Shown piece after piece: positions 41,785 through 50,520 of a DNA stretch of 64,000 nucleotides (the first letter of the stretch is position 1; the number at the start of each line of letters is the position of its first letter). Below the pieces are notes generated by a model. That model searched no databases. It was not told the origin of the DNA and saw only the letters and a list, made by a program, of their open reading frames with translations. A program made the translations under genes and the position numbers. Source of the DNA: Chloroflexota bacterium (GTDB lineage Bacteria; Chloroflexota; Dehalococcoidia; Tepidiformales; Tepidiformaceae); contig JACRBT010000004.1 in the NCBI GenBank assembly GCA_016234445.1, positions 372,001 to 436,000 on the forward strand, written 5' to 3'.

Positions 41785-42705
41785 GTGATCCGCCGGCTCG
41801 CTGCCATCGCCCCGCTTGCATTTGTCGCCGCCGCCTTCGCAGCATGCGGCGGGGATGGCGGCGGCACCGGCAGCGGTGGCGTCAAAGTCGTCGCGACGAC
41901 GGCACAGGTCGGGGCGCTCGCCCGGGAAGTCGCCGGCGACATGGCCCGGGTCACCACGCTCATCCCCCCCGGCGTCGACTCGCACGACTTCGAGGCCTCG
42001 GCCAGCGACCTGAAGGCCATCCGCGATGCCACCCTCCTGCTCCGCAACGGCATCGGGCTCGACGACTTCCTCACCCCCGCGATCGAGAGCGCGGGCGGGA
42101 CGAAAACGGTGGTCACGGTAACCGACGGGATCGAGCTCCACCCGGGCGCCGGCGAGGTTGACGGAACCTCGCGCGACATGGACCCGCACGTCTGGCATGA
42201 CCCGCTCAACGCGAGGATCATGGTCGCGAACATCGCCGAGGCGCTGGCTGCCGCCGACCCCGCGAACGCCGACCGCTACCGCGCGAACGCCGCTGCCTAC
42301 CAGGCGACGCTGGACGAGACCGACCGCCAGATTCGCGCCCTCATCGACGGCATCCCCGCGGCGAACCGCAAGCTGGTCACGAACCACGACGCCTTCGGGT
42401 ACTTCATCCGGCGCTACGGGCTGACCTTTGTCGGCGCCGTCATCCCCTCCACCTCGACCCAGGCCGAACCGTCGGCGAAGGACATCGCCGCGCTTGTGGA
42501 CCTGATCCGGAAGGAGCAGGTGAAGGCGATATTCGCCGAAAGCTCGCTGGACCCGAAGGTCGCCGAACAGATCGCGAAGGACACGGGCGTCAAGATCGTC
42601 GACGACCTCTACGGCGACTCACTGGGCCAGCCCGGCTCCGGCGCCGAGACCGTCCACGGTATGCTGCTGGCGAACGCCCGGAAAATCGCGGAGGCACTCA
42701 AGTGA
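41785..42705 (+). CDS. Metal ABC transporter substrate-binding lipoprotein (ZnuA/TroA-like)
   Basis: 306 residues. GTG at 41785 follows GGAG by seven bases; a TTG at 41755 lies in the operator. Lipobox FAAC puts the lipid-bearing Cys at 21. Cluster A-1 metal ligands can be read: His in PPGVDSHDFEAS, His in MDPHVWHDP, His in VTNHDAFGYF and Asp in DDLYGDSLG. A His at the third position, not Glu, is closer to zinc-type binders (ZnuA, TroA) than to PsaA-type manganese binders. It hands metal to the permease at 43432. The three genes overlap or nearly touch. Confidence 0.88.
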   Translation: MIRRLAAIAPLAFVAAAFAACGGDGGGTGSGGVKVVATTAQVGALAREVAGDMARVTTLIPPGVDSHDFEASASDLKAIRDATLLLRNGIGLDDFLTPAIESAGGTKTVVTVTDGIELHPGAGEVDGTSRDMDPHVWHDPLNARIMVANIAEALAAADPANADRYRANAAAYQATLDETDRQIRALIDGIPAANRKLVTNHDAFGYFIRRYGLTFVGAVIPSTSTQAEPSAKDIAALVDLIRKEQVKAIFAESSLDPKVAEQIAKDTGVKIVDDLYGDSLGQPGSGAETVHGMLLANARKIAEALK

Positions 42706-43430
42706 CGGAGACAGCGGGCCTCGAACTCGTGGACGTGGGGGTCGGCTACGGCCGTGTCTTCCACATGCACGAGATCTCGCTGGCCGCTTCGCCGGGCGAC
42801 ATCGTTGGCCTCATCGGGCCGAACGGCAGCGGCAAGAGCACCCTGCTGAAGGCGATCGCCGGCGTCATCCCCCACAGCGGGGAGATCCTCCTGGGCGGCG
42901 AAGGGATCCGCAGCCGGGCCTCGCGGGTCGCCTTCGTCCCCCAGCGCGAGGAGGTGAACTGGGACTTCCCGGTGAGCGCGCTCGACGTCGTCCTGATGGG
43001 GCGCTACCGGGAAGCCGGCTGGTTCCGGCGCGTGGGCGGCGACGACCGCAAGCGGGCCAGGCGGGCGCTGGAACGGCTTGGCCTGGGAGGAATGGGCGGC
43101 CGCCACATCAGCCAGTTCTCGGGCGGCCAGCAGCAGCGGATCTTCCTTGCCCGGGCGATGGTCATGGAGCCCCAGGTGGTCCTCCTCGACGAGCCCTTCA
43201 CCGGGATCGACGCGGAGAACCGGGCCGTCTTCCACGAGGCGATCCGCGACTTCGCGGCCAGCGGCGTCATCGTCCTGATGGCGACGCACGACCTGGATGA
43301 AGTGACTTCGACCTGTTCCCACGTTTGCTGCCTGAACCGGCGCCTCGTGGCCTTCGGGCCAACGGCGACGACCTATACGCCGGAAATCCTGCGCGCGACC
43401 TTCGGCGGCCAGGTGGCGGTGTTCGCCTAG
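42702..43430 (+). CDS. Metal ABC transporter ATP-binding protein
   Basis: 242 residues. Walker A GLIGPNGSGKSTLLKAI, Q-loop FVPQREEVNWDFPVS, signature QFSGGQQQRIFLARAM, Walker B VVLLDEPFTGID and H-loop MATHDLDEV. The VNWDFP segment is common in Mn/Zn importer ATPases (ZnuC/MntB). ATG start overlaps the upstream stop by four bases; the permease starts one base after its stop. It powers metal uptake with its neighbours. Confidence 0.92.
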   Translation: MTETAGLELVDVGVGYGRVFHMHEISLAASPGDIVGLIGPNGSGKSTLLKAIAGVIPHSGEILLGGEGIRSRASRVAFVPQREEVNWDFPVSALDVVLMGRYREAGWFRRVGGDDRKRARRALERLGLGGMGGRHISQFSGGQQQRIFLARAMVMEPQVVLLDEPFTGIDAENRAVFHEAIRDFAASGVIVLMATHDLDEVTSTCSHVCCLNRRLVAFGPTATTYTPEILRATFGGQVAVFA

Positions 43431-43431
43431 C

Positions 43432-44331
43432 ATGTTCGACTTCATCACCGAACCGTGGTCCTACCCCTTCATGCAGCGAGCGGCGATCGAGGTCGTCATC
43501 GTGGGGACGATCTGTGGCTTCGTCGGGTGCTTCGTCGTGCTCCGGGGGCTGTCCTTCATCGGCGACGCGCTGGCACACGCCGTCTTCCCGGGCGTCGTCC
43601 TCTCCTACATGGCGGGGCGAAGCATCATCATCGGGGCATTCATCTTCGGGCTGCTTACGGCGCTGGGGATCGGCGTGCTTTCGCGCAGCCGGCGGGTGAG
43701 CGAAGACGCGGCCATCGGGGTCATCTTCGCGGCGTTCTTCGCGCTTGGCGTGGTCCTCATCAGCCGCCAGTCAGGCTTCAAGCGCGACCTGGCGTCGCTC
43801 CTCTTCGGGAACGTCCTCGGGATCTCCCAGACTGACATCGTCGTCACGGCGGTGGTGGCCGTCGTCGTCGCGGCGATCCTCTTCGTGCTGTTGAAGGAGT
43901 TCACGCTGGTGGCTTTCGACGCGACGATGGCGCGGTCGCTGGGCTACCCCGTCTTCCTGCTCGACACGCTCCTCCTCCTGCTCGTCTCGGCGACGATCGT
44001 CGTCAGCCTCCAGACGGTGGGGAACATCCTCATCCTCGCGCTGATCGTGACGCCCCCGGCGACGGCCCGGCTGCTCACGGACCGGCTCGGGCGAATGATG
44101 GTGCTGAGCGTGGGCGTGGCGATCGCGAGTGGCCTCGGAGGGCTCCTCATTTCCTATCATGCCGACACCGCCGCGGGGGGGACGATTGTGCTCACGGCCA
44201 CGGCCGCCTTCCTCGCCGCCCTCATCGCGGCGCCGAACCATGGCCTCGTTAGCGGCTGGCTCCAGGGACGCCGGGGCGACCACCATGCCCACCACTACCA
44301 CCCGGTGGACGAGAGCGCGCACTCACACTAG
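43432..44331 (+). CDS. Metal ABC transporter permease (ZnuB/MntC family)
   Basis: 299 residues, eight or so membrane helices. Family blocks: VIVGTICGFVGCFVVLRGLS, FIGDALAHAVFPGVVLSYMA, FAAFFALGVVLISRQSGFK and ILILALIVTPPATARLL. The cytoplasmic C-terminus is His-rich (DHHAHHYHPVDESAHSH, seven His), a plausible metal sensor or buffer site. Last gene of the importer operon; a hairpin repeat begins at its stop codon and probably terminates transcription. Confidence 0.9.
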   Translation: MFDFITEPWSYPFMQRAAIEVVIVGTICGFVGCFVVLRGLSFIGDALAHAVFPGVVLSYMAGRSIIIGAFIFGLLTALGIGVLSRSRRVSEDAAIGVIFAAFFALGVVLISRQSGFKRDLASLLFGNVLGISQTDIVVTAVVAVVVAAILFVLLKEFTLVAFDATMARSLGYPVFLLDTLLLLLVSATIVVSLQTVGNILILALIVTPPATARLLTDRLGRMMVLSVGVAIASGLGGLLISYHADTAAGGTIVLTATAAFLAALIAAPNHGLVSGWLQGRRGDHHAHHYHPVDESAHSH

Positions 44332-44443
44332 GCCCCTCACCCCCCGGCCCCCTCTCCACCCTTCGGTGGAGAGGGGGAGTTGGCCTGGGACAAGAGGGCT
44401 GCGGAACGCGTGGGACGCCGGCTCTCCACCGTTCGGTGGAGAG
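44331..44443. repeat. GC-rich hairpin repeat, copy D, with an extra half-copy
   Basis: CCCCCTCTCCACC (44348-44360) pairs perfectly with GGTGGAGAGGGGG (44365-44377); loop CTTC. The preceding CCCCTCACCCCCCGGCCCC matches copy C at 60256 and the reverse of copies A and B. A second hairpin, CTCTCCACC-GTTC-GGTGGAGAG, follows at 44422-44443. The element fills the gap between convergent genes and probably ends both. Confidence 0.8.
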
Positions 44444-44462
44444 GGGGAGGTGGCGCGGGTGG

Positions 44463-45068
44463 TTACGGTCGCGGCGGCGCGGATTCGAACCACCACTTGT
44501 CGCGCGTTCCTTCCCAGGCAAGCGGGGATTCGAGCTCGGCCATGGCGTCTTGCAGGGTCGCGACCGTTGTGATGAGCCCGAGGTGCACGGGCCGGATGAA
44601 GCGGCCTTCGGCGGCAGCGGCGAGGAACGCGAGGAGGTGGTCGAAGAAGCCTTCGTGGTTGAGCACGACGATCGGCTTCGCGTGGACGCCGAGCTGCTTC
44701 CAGGTAATCGCTTCAAAGGTCTCGTCGAGCGTGCCGAAGCCGCCGGGGAGGATGAGGAAGGCGTCGGAGGCGTCGGTCATCCGCTGCTTGCGCTCGTGCA
44801 TGGTGGCGACCACATCGAGCCTGGTGAGCCCGGCGTGGGCGACCTCCATCCCGACCAGCGCCTCGGTGATGACGCCAACGACCTCGCCCCCGGCCGAAAG
44901 CGCACCATCGGCACAGCGGCCCATCATCCCGACGGAGCCGCCGCCATAGACCAAGCGCCAGCCACGGGCCGCGATCGCGCGCCCGGCATCCTCGGCCAGC
45001 TGGAGGAACCCTTCGGGCACGGCCATGCTGGAAGCGCAGTAGACCGCGACGGCCCGTGAGGATGTCAT
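44463..45068 (-). CDS. LOG-family / TIGR00730 Rossmann protein
   Basis: 201 residues. GWRLVYGGGSVGMMGRCADG and the signature FLILPGGFGTLDETFEAIT (PGGxGTxxE) identify the LOG family, phosphoribohydrolases that release free base from nucleoside 5'-monophosphates; in plants this yields active cytokinin. ERKQRM is the other conserved block. Its bacterial role is often nucleotide clean-up. Alone on its strand; convergent with the metal permease. Confidence 0.9.
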   Translation of the reverse strand: MTSSRAVAVYCASSMAVPEGFLQLAEDAGRAIAARGWRLVYGGGSVGMMGRCADGALSAGGEVVGVITEALVGMEVAHAGLTRLDVVATMHERKQRMTDASDAFLILPGGFGTLDETFEAITWKQLGVHAKPIVVLNHEGFFDHLLAFLAAAAEGRFIRPVHLGLITTVATLQDAMAELESPLAWEGTRDKWWFESAPPRP

Positions 45069-45160
45069 CGAGGCAGCATCCGACCGGGAGGGTCAAGGCT
45101 CAACCGGCCGGACGCCACCGCAGTAGAATGCGCCGGTAACCTCGACACGGCAGGCTCATC

Positions 45161-46156
45161 ATGGACCTCGACGAACTCAACGACAGGCTCATCCCATTCG
45201 TCCGCACCCAGACCGGCGACCCGTGGGCGAAGGTGATGAACCTTGAACCCGGGCCCGGACACGCCGGCTTCTCGTACCTGTTCGACGTTGTGGCCGATGG
45301 CAAGCTCCAGCGCTATTTCCTCCGCCTGCCGCCGCCGAACGTGAAGCACGAGGGCACCGCGGACGTCCTTCGCCAGGTTGCCTCCCTGAACGCGCTGGAA
45401 GGGACAGCCGTCCCCCACGCCAGCGTCGTCTGGTCCGGCGACGACCCCCAGTGGTTCGGATGCCCCTACTTCGTCGTGCCGCGGATCGAAGGCGACGTTC
45501 TCCGGGGCGAATGGCTGGAGCGCTTCACGACGGACCAGCTCCGGGACATGGCCCGCCAGGCGATGACCGCCCTCGCCGGGATCCACCGGGTTCCGCCCGA
45601 GCGGGCGAGCTACCTCGGCGAATTCTGGGGGTTCGAATTCGACGTCTCCCGGTGGGACCGCTTCGCCGAGCGGGCGGCCGACCCCGAGTTGCTCGCCCTC
45701 CAGCCAACCGTGCGCGACCGGCTCATCGCGCAGGTCCCGGCCGGCGCGCGGATCGGGCTGTATCACGGCGACTTTCAGTGGTCGAACCTGATGTATTCGG
45801 CAGAGGGCAAGCTCAACGCGGTGATCGACTGGGAGCTGACCGGGATCGGAGCGACGCTCAACGACCTCGGCTGGATCTGCATCTTCAGCGACCCGGCCGC
45901 ATGGGCCCACGCGGGGGCGATAACCGGCGGCAGGTTGCCCCACGCCGACGAACTGGAGGCGATGTACGCCGAAGCCTGGGGCTCGAATCCCGGGGAGACG
46001 CGCTGGTTCCGGGCGCTGGCGGCGTACAAGTTCGGGGTCATCACCGGGTTCAACCTGATGCTCCATCGGCGGGGCAAGCGCCACGACCCCCACTGGGAGG
46101 ACATCGCGCCGAGCGCCCGGAGCAACATGGAGTACGCGATGGAGATGTTGAAGTAG
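45161..46156 (+). CDS. APH-fold phosphotransferase (ACAD10-like)
   Basis: 331 residues. N-terminal EPGPGHAGFSYLFDVVADGK, catalytic loop LYHGDFQWSNLMY and metal-binding AVIDWELTGIGATLNDLGW. Closest in pattern to the APH domains of ACAD10/11, which phosphorylate hydroxyacyl-CoAs, and to predicted aminoglycoside phosphotransferases. With enoyl-CoA hydratases in the window a role in acyl-CoA metabolism is possible. It is convergent, two bases apart, with a second APH-fold gene of different sequence. Confidence 0.82.
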   Translation: MDLDELNDRLIPFVRTQTGDPWAKVMNLEPGPGHAGFSYLFDVVADGKLQRYFLRLPPPNVKHEGTADVLRQVASLNALEGTAVPHASVVWSGDDPQWFGCPYFVVPRIEGDVLRGEWLERFTTDQLRDMARQAMTALAGIHRVPPERASYLGEFWGFEFDVSRWDRFAERAADPELLALQPTVRDRLIAQVPAGARIGLYHGDFQWSNLMYSAEGKLNAVIDWELTGIGATLNDLGWICIFSDPAAWAHAGAITGGRLPHADELEAMYAEAWGSNPGETRWFRALAAYKFGVITGFNLMLHRRGKRHDPHWEDIAPSARSNMEYAMEMLK

Positions 46157-46158
46157 CC

Positions 46159-47211
46159 TCAGCCGCTGAGGTGGCGGGCAAGGGTCCCGGCGAGCGCGTC
46201 CCGAAAGCCCGGTTCGGAGAGGGTCGCCAGGCGTTCCGGATCTTCCCCGAAGAAGCGCTCGACGCGGTGGTCGCCGTCGATGAAGCGCAGGCGGAGCGCC
46301 CAGGTGTCGTGAAGGACGCTCTGCCACCACATCTCGACACCGAGCCGGCACACCTCCGGCGCCAGGCGGACTTGCTTCCCGTAGCCTTCGAGGTAGGGCT
46401 CGAGCGACGGCGTCCCCAGGACTCCGCCGAAGTCGACAGCCCGCATCAGCCCGAACACCCGCGGGACGACGGTGCGACCTTCCCAGTCGACGACCGCGAG
46501 GATGGAACCATCAGCGGCGAACATGACGTTGCGCTCGTGGTAGTCGCCGTGGGACGCCTGCACGGGGAGGGAGGCGAAGTCGGCCCTGGGACGGGCCTCA
46601 CCGCCTTCGAGGAAGCGCAAGCGGAACCGGATGGTCTCCTGGACGCGCACCTGCATCTCGGGGACGGCGGCGTAGTAGCGGATCAGGTCGTCCACGCGGC
46701 TGAGCATGGCGATCGACGCCTCCGTGTCCCAGTTCGCGCCACCGCGGCCGGGACGAAGAGTGGGGTCCTGGAAGTCCGCGAGCGCCGTGTCCAGGCGGCC
46801 GTGCATGTCGCCAAGGGCGGCCGCCTCGGGGGGTGTGACGGCGCCGCGCGACAGCGTGCGGCCGTCCAGCCAGGGCCAGACCGAAAGCAGGAGGCCCCCG
46901 GAACCGTGGACGATGGCGCCGTCGTTCGCACGCACCGGCAGGCAGACAGGGATACCCCGAGCGGCGGCGTGCTCCATCATCCGGACCTCCCCGGCGACCG
47001 TCTCCCGCGTCCGCGAGGGCTTGTGGACGCGGACGAAGCGCGGACCGGCGGTGGTCTCGACGCGGTAGTTGTCGTTGAGTATTGAATCCGCCACGGCGAC
47101 CGGTTCGGCGACGCGGGCCAGCCCGTAACGGGGGAGGATGTCGTCGATGGCGGAACGATGGGCCGCGCGGGCACCCGGTCCGGCCGCGCCTGCCGTCACG
47201 TCGATGGTCAT
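46159..47211 (-). CDS. APH-fold phosphotransferase (homoserine-kinase/HipA-unrelated group)
   Basis: 350 residues. LPRYGLARVAEPVAVADSIL, NDNYRVETTAGPRFVRVHK (ATP-binding Lys), catalytic SHGDYHERNVMFA and metal-binding AVVDWEGRTVVPRVF. The layout is that of the ThrB2/choline-kinase-like APH subfamily. Start ATG at 47211 follows AGGGAG and overlaps the stop of the glycosylase gene upstream (ATGA); a longer frame start lies inside that gene. The substrate is unknown. Confidence 0.8.
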   Translation of the reverse strand: MTIDVTAGAAGPGARAAHRSAIDDILPRYGLARVAEPVAVADSILNDNYRVETTAGPRFVRVHKPSRTRETVAGEVRMMEHAAARGIPVCLPVRANDGAIVHGSGGLLLSVWPWLDGRTLSRGAVTPPEAAALGDMHGRLDTALADFQDPTLRPGRGGANWDTEASIAMLSRVDDLIRYYAAVPEMQVRVQETIRFRLRFLEGGEARPRADFASLPVQASHGDYHERNVMFAADGSILAVVDWEGRTVVPRVFGLMRAVDFGGVLGTPSLEPYLEGYGKQVRLAPEVCRLGVEMWWQSVLHDTWALRLRFIDGDHRVERFFGEDPERLATLSEPGFRDALAGTLARHLSG

Positions 47212-47891
47212 GGGGTGCTCCCTTCGGGGTCGCGTCCCGGGCAGCGCCCGGCGAGGAGACATTCGCCGCAGCGCGGCCGCTGCTTCCGGCAGAGGTGCTT
47301 GGCGTGCATCACGATCAGCGCGTGGTAGCGTGCCCAGAGGTCGCGGTCGGGTTCAAGGGCGGCGACGAAGAAGTGCTGCCATTCATGGTAGTCGGCCGTA
47401 TGCGTGGGTCCTATCGCGAGGCGAGAGAAGATCCGCTGCGTGTAGGCGTCGACGACGAAGGCCGGCTGGCAGGCGGCGTAGACGACCATGGCGTCTGCAG
47501 TCTCCGGGCCGATGCCCCAGGTAGCGAGGAGCCGCTCCCGAAGTTCCGCCGCAGGGAGGGCCAGCAGCGCCTCCAACGAGCCGTGGGACTCCACCAGCGC
47601 CAGGAACGCGCCGAGCTTCCTCGCCTTCTGCCGGTACTGCCCGCTCGGGCGGACGAGTTCCTCGAGGCGCGCGGGCGGGAGGGCGGCCATCGCCGGCGGG
47701 TTCAGGGCGCCGGCGTCTCGCAGAAGGGCGAGCGCGCCTTCGACGTTCGTCCAGGACGTGTTCTGGACGAGGATGGAGCCGACGCAAACTTCGAAGGGGT
47801 CGGCGTCGGGCCACCAGTGCCAGCCCCGGGGCGCGTGCATCGCGTCCAGGCGGCCGTAGATCTCCATCAGGGCGGGTGTGTGTCCGTTCAT
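47208..47891 (-). CDS. MagIII-like HhH-GPD DNA glycosylase with iron-sulfur cluster
   Basis: 227 residues. The stretch FEVCVGSILVQNTSWTNVE, LVRPSGQYRQKARKLGAF and ATWGIGPETADAMVVYAACQ follow the helix-hairpin-helix glycosylases related to endonuclease III. The lyase Lys of endonuclease III is replaced by Glu130, while the catalytic Asp148 (VVDAYTQR) is kept, as in Helicobacter MagIII, a monofunctional 3-methyladenine glycosylase. The C-terminus adds C-x6-C-x2-C-x5-C (CRKQRPRCGECLLAGRC), a 4Fe-4S site. Overlaps both neighbours by four bases. Confidence 0.85.
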   Translation of the reverse strand: MNGHTPALMEIYGRLDAMHAPRGWHWWPDADPFEVCVGSILVQNTSWTNVEGALALLRDAGALNPPAMAALPPARLEELVRPSGQYRQKARKLGAFLALVESHGSLEALLALPAAELRERLLATWGIGPETADAMVVYAACQPAFVVDAYTQRIFSRLAIGPTHTADYHEWQHFFVAALEPDRDLWARYHALIVMHAKHLCRKQRPRCGECLLAGRCPGRDPEGSTP

Positions 47892-48838
47892 GCTTCGGAA
47901 TGCAGGGCCTGGGCTTCGATCGCAGCCACGGCCGGCCGGCGCCGCTCCGTGACCAGGGTCCGTCCCCCGACGGCGGCGACGATCACGGCCCCGCCAGCGA
48001 CCGCCCACCAACCGGGGGTCTCGCCGAGGAAGAGGAACACCCAGATCGGGTTAAGGACGGGTTCGAGCATGCCGATGAGGGCGGCTTCGAGGGCGTGGAC
48101 GCGGATGATCCCGAAGGTGAAGACGACGTAGGCGAGGCCGATCTGGCAGACCCCGAGGAAGAGGAGCGCGGCCATGTCCCCCGCGCCCGGGGTGAAGGCA
48201 CCCTCCCGACGGATGAGGTTCACGGCGACCATCGCCACGACCAGCAAGAGGTTCCCGTAGACCATTGCGGTCGGCCGCGTTTTCGGGCCGCAGGCGGGGA
48301 GCCGGAGCATGACGAGGAAGATGGCGAAGGCCGCGCCCGAGGTCACCGCGCAGACGTTCCCGGCGATGTCCTCGGTCCGCAGGCGGCCAACGAAGAACAG
48401 GGCCATCCCCCCGAAGGCGGCGACGAGCGTCGCGACGTCCAACCGGGTCGCCCGTTCGCGAAGGAGGAAATGCCCGAGGAGGAGCACGTAGAACGGCGCG
48501 GTGTACTGGAGGAAGATGGCGTTCGCTGCGGTGGTAAGGCGGGTGGCCATCACGAAGAAGAGAAGCATCGCCGCGTAGCTCACGGCCAGGCCGGCGACCA
48601 GCCAGCCGGCCTTCCAGGGCGCCGCCCAGCCCGGCCGCATCAGCGCGGCGATGGTCAGCGCCGCGAACACCGACCGCCACATCGTGATCCCGAAGGCGTC
48701 GAGGTCGACCCACTTGATCAGGAGCCCGCCCGAACTCCAGAGGACGGCCGCAAGCGTGACCGCGAGGAGGCCCTGGCGGTGCGGTTCGAGCGAGAGGAAG
48801 AAGGCGCGGTGCGACCGCCGGGCGGCTGCGATCTCCAT
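47888..48838 (-). CDS. EamA-family (DMT) transporter
   Basis: 316 residues with ten predicted membrane helices in two EamA halves: first AVLWSSGGLLIKWVDLDAFG to FFVGRL, second from IAGNVCAVTSGAAFAIFLVM to GGAVIVAAVGG. The segment LEPVLNPIWVFLFLGETPG is the family signature near the end of the second half. Probable exporter of metabolites or amino acids; no substrate evidence. ATG 48838 is used; an in-frame ATG 21 bases upstream is possible. Overlaps the glycosylase gene by four bases. Confidence 0.88.
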   Translation of the reverse strand: MEIAAARRSHRAFFLSLEPHRQGLLAVTLAAVLWSSGGLLIKWVDLDAFGITMWRSVFAALTIAALMRPGWAAPWKAGWLVAGLAVSYAAMLLFFVMATRLTTAANAIFLQYTAPFYVLLLGHFLLRERATRLDVATLVAAFGGMALFFVGRLRTEDIAGNVCAVTSGAAFAIFLVMLRLPACGPKTRPTAMVYGNLLLVVAMVAVNLIRREGAFTPGAGDMAALLFLGVCQIGLAYVVFTFGIIRVHALEAALIGMLEPVLNPIWVFLFLGETPGWWAVAGGAVIVAAVGGRTLVTERRRPAVAAIEAQALHSEA

Positions 48839-48888
48839 CGCCAAAGGGTACACCGGCACGGGCTTGCGGCTCCGGTACCCGGACTGGC

Positions 48889-49101
48889 TCAGTCGCCGTG
48901 GGTGCGGGGCACTTCCGGCTCGTCCGGGAACTTGTGTTCGAGCCAGAAGAGGGCGATGCCCAGGGCGATCCCTCCCACCGCGCCGATCACAACCCCGAGG
49001 ATGACCTTGTCAGCGTCGAACCGCACGAAGAGGTAGACGACGAAGGTGATGACGAAGCCGATCAGGAAGTACGTGAGTTGCCTGCGGACAAACCTTCTCA
49101 T
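48889..49101 (-). CDS. Small two-helix membrane protein
   Basis: 70 residues: basic start MRRFVRRQ, helix LTYFLIGFVITFVVYLFVRF, short loop with DADK, helix VILGVVIGAVGGIALGIALF and an acidic-His end. No family recognised. It overlaps the end of the DUF402 gene by four bases, so it is real and co-expressed, perhaps as a membrane accessory. Confidence 0.6.
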   Translation of the reverse strand: MRRFVRRQLTYFLIGFVITFVVYLFVRFDADKVILGVVIGAVGGIALGIALFWLEHKFPDEPEVPRTHGD

Positions 49102-49691
49102 TGCGGCGGAGTATCACGGGAGTCCGGGGCGCTGTAAAGCACCGCGGGCGTGGCGAGGCCCAACTTCGCCTCAAGTGCTTCGGCTTCGTCGATGACGTGG
49201 CGATAGCGGCCGAAGACCGCCTGGGCCGCGCGGCGGGTGCGTTCAAAGTCTCCCGGGGGCACGCTGCCGGCCGCGACCATTGCATCGAGTTCGTCCCGGT
49301 CCTCCTCGACAATCTCGCCGCCGGGGAGCACCCACCAGTCGAGGATCAGGTCGCGGTAGCTCACGACTTCCGGGCCCAGGGACACATCGGCGACGGCGTC
49401 GAACCGGTGGGCGATGAGGGAGCCGTCGGCGCGCTTCATCCGGTAGAGGTTGTAGGGGCGGCGCTTCCAGAAGTAGCCGTAGGAGACAGAGCCCGGCGGG
49501 ATGACAACGGGCAGGCCCGGGATCGTTCCGCCGCGAGCCATCACGAAGGCGACCACGGCCAGCCCCGGCTCCAGGTGGAGGAGCGTGCAGGGGTATTCCC
49601 GCACGGTGCCGTCCGGCTTCAGCTTGCGTTCGACGACCTGGCGGGCGTTCGCGGGCGGGTTGCGCCCGGGAGTATGCTGGCTATCCATCAA
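49098..49691 (-). CDS. DUF402 domain protein
   Basis: 197 residues. The DUF402 core is VSYGYFWKRRPYNLYRMKR, then SYRDLILDWWVLPGGEIVEE and DRDELDAMVAAGSVPPGDFE. The family includes FomD-like nucleotidyl hydrolases that cleave CMP-linked intermediates and Ntdp diphosphatases; conserved Asp/Glu residues bind metal. The exact substrate here is unknown. Divergent from the enoyl-CoA hydratase gene, with 27 bases between starts. Confidence 0.82.
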   Translation of the reverse strand: MMDSQHTPGRNPPANARQVVERKLKPDGTVREYPCTLLHLEPGLAVVAFVMARGGTIPGLPVVIPPGSVSYGYFWKRRPYNLYRMKRADGSLIAHRFDAVADVSLGPEVVSYRDLILDWWVLPGGEIVEEDRDELDAMVAAGSVPPGDFERTRRAAQAVFGRYRHVIDEAEALEAKLGLATPAVLYSAPDSRDTPPQ

Positions 49692-49718
49692 GGACTCACA
49701 CCAAGAGGAGAATCAGCC

Positions 49719-50504
49719 ATGGCCGGCCTCACCTTCGAGAACATCATCTACGAAAAGAAGGGGGCGGTCGCCGTCCTCACGATCAACCGGGAAAAGGCGC
49801 TCAACGCGATCAACGCCCAGACCTCGCGGGAGATGCAGACCGCCTGGGAGGACTTCCGTGACGACGACGCCCTCCGCGTGGCGATCCTGACAGGGGTGGG
49901 GGAGAAGTCGTTTTCGACGGGCATGGACCTCGTCGCGACCGCCCAGGGCGAGAACCAGTTCGCCGGCCGCCCGGCTCCATTCGGCGGCTTCACCAAGCGG
50001 ATGCCGATCTACAAGCCGATCATCGCGGCGATCAACGGCTTCTGCCTGGCGGGGGGCATGGAACTTGCGCTCGCCTGCGACATCCGGATTTGCGCGCCGG
50101 AAGCCCGCTTCGGCCTGCCCGAAGTGCGCTGGGCGATCATGCCGGGGGCCGGCGGCACGCAGCGCATGCCGCGCGCCATCCCCCAGGCGTGGGCGAACTA
50201 CCTGATCCTGACCGCGGAGCAGATCGACGCCGAGACCGCCCGCAGCATCGGCCTCGTTTCCCACATCGTCCCGCGCGAGGAATTGCTCGACAAGGCGATG
50301 CAGATCGCGAACGTCATCTGCGAGCGCGGGCCACTGGCGGTGCGCGCCGCGAAGGAAGCGATCACCCGGGGGATGGACATGCCGCTCGACCACGGCCTCG
50401 CCTATGAGGACCTCGTCCTGGGGCGGCTGATGGCGACTGACGACGCGAAGGAAGGGCCGCGGGCGTTCGCCGAAAAGCGGAAGCCCGAATACAAGGGCCG
50501 GTGA
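49719..50504 (+). CDS. Enoyl-CoA hydratase/isomerase family protein
   Basis: 261-residue crotonase-fold enzyme. KGAVAVLTINREKALNAINA, first oxyanion loop KSFSTGMDLVATAQ, second NGFCLAGGMELALACDIRIC, and FGLPEVRWAIMPGAGGTQRM with the second Glu region partly changed. ATG at 49719 follows AAGAGGAG. It may act in fatty-acid or aromatic CoA degradation. Unlike the copy at 7358 it is not in a catabolic operon; the next gene starts 16 bases later and is unrelated. Confidence 0.9.
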   Translation: MAGLTFENIIYEKKGAVAVLTINREKALNAINAQTSREMQTAWEDFRDDDALRVAILTGVGEKSFSTGMDLVATAQGENQFAGRPAPFGGFTKRMPIYKPIIAAINGFCLAGGMELALACDIRICAPEARFGLPEVRWAIMPGAGGTQRMPRAIPQAWANYLILTAEQIDAETARSIGLVSHIVPREELLDKAMQIANVICERGPLAVRAAKEAITRGMDMPLDHGLAYEDLVLGRLMATDDAKEGPRAFAEKRKPEYKGR

Positions 50505-50520
50505 CGGTCGTACCCGGACC

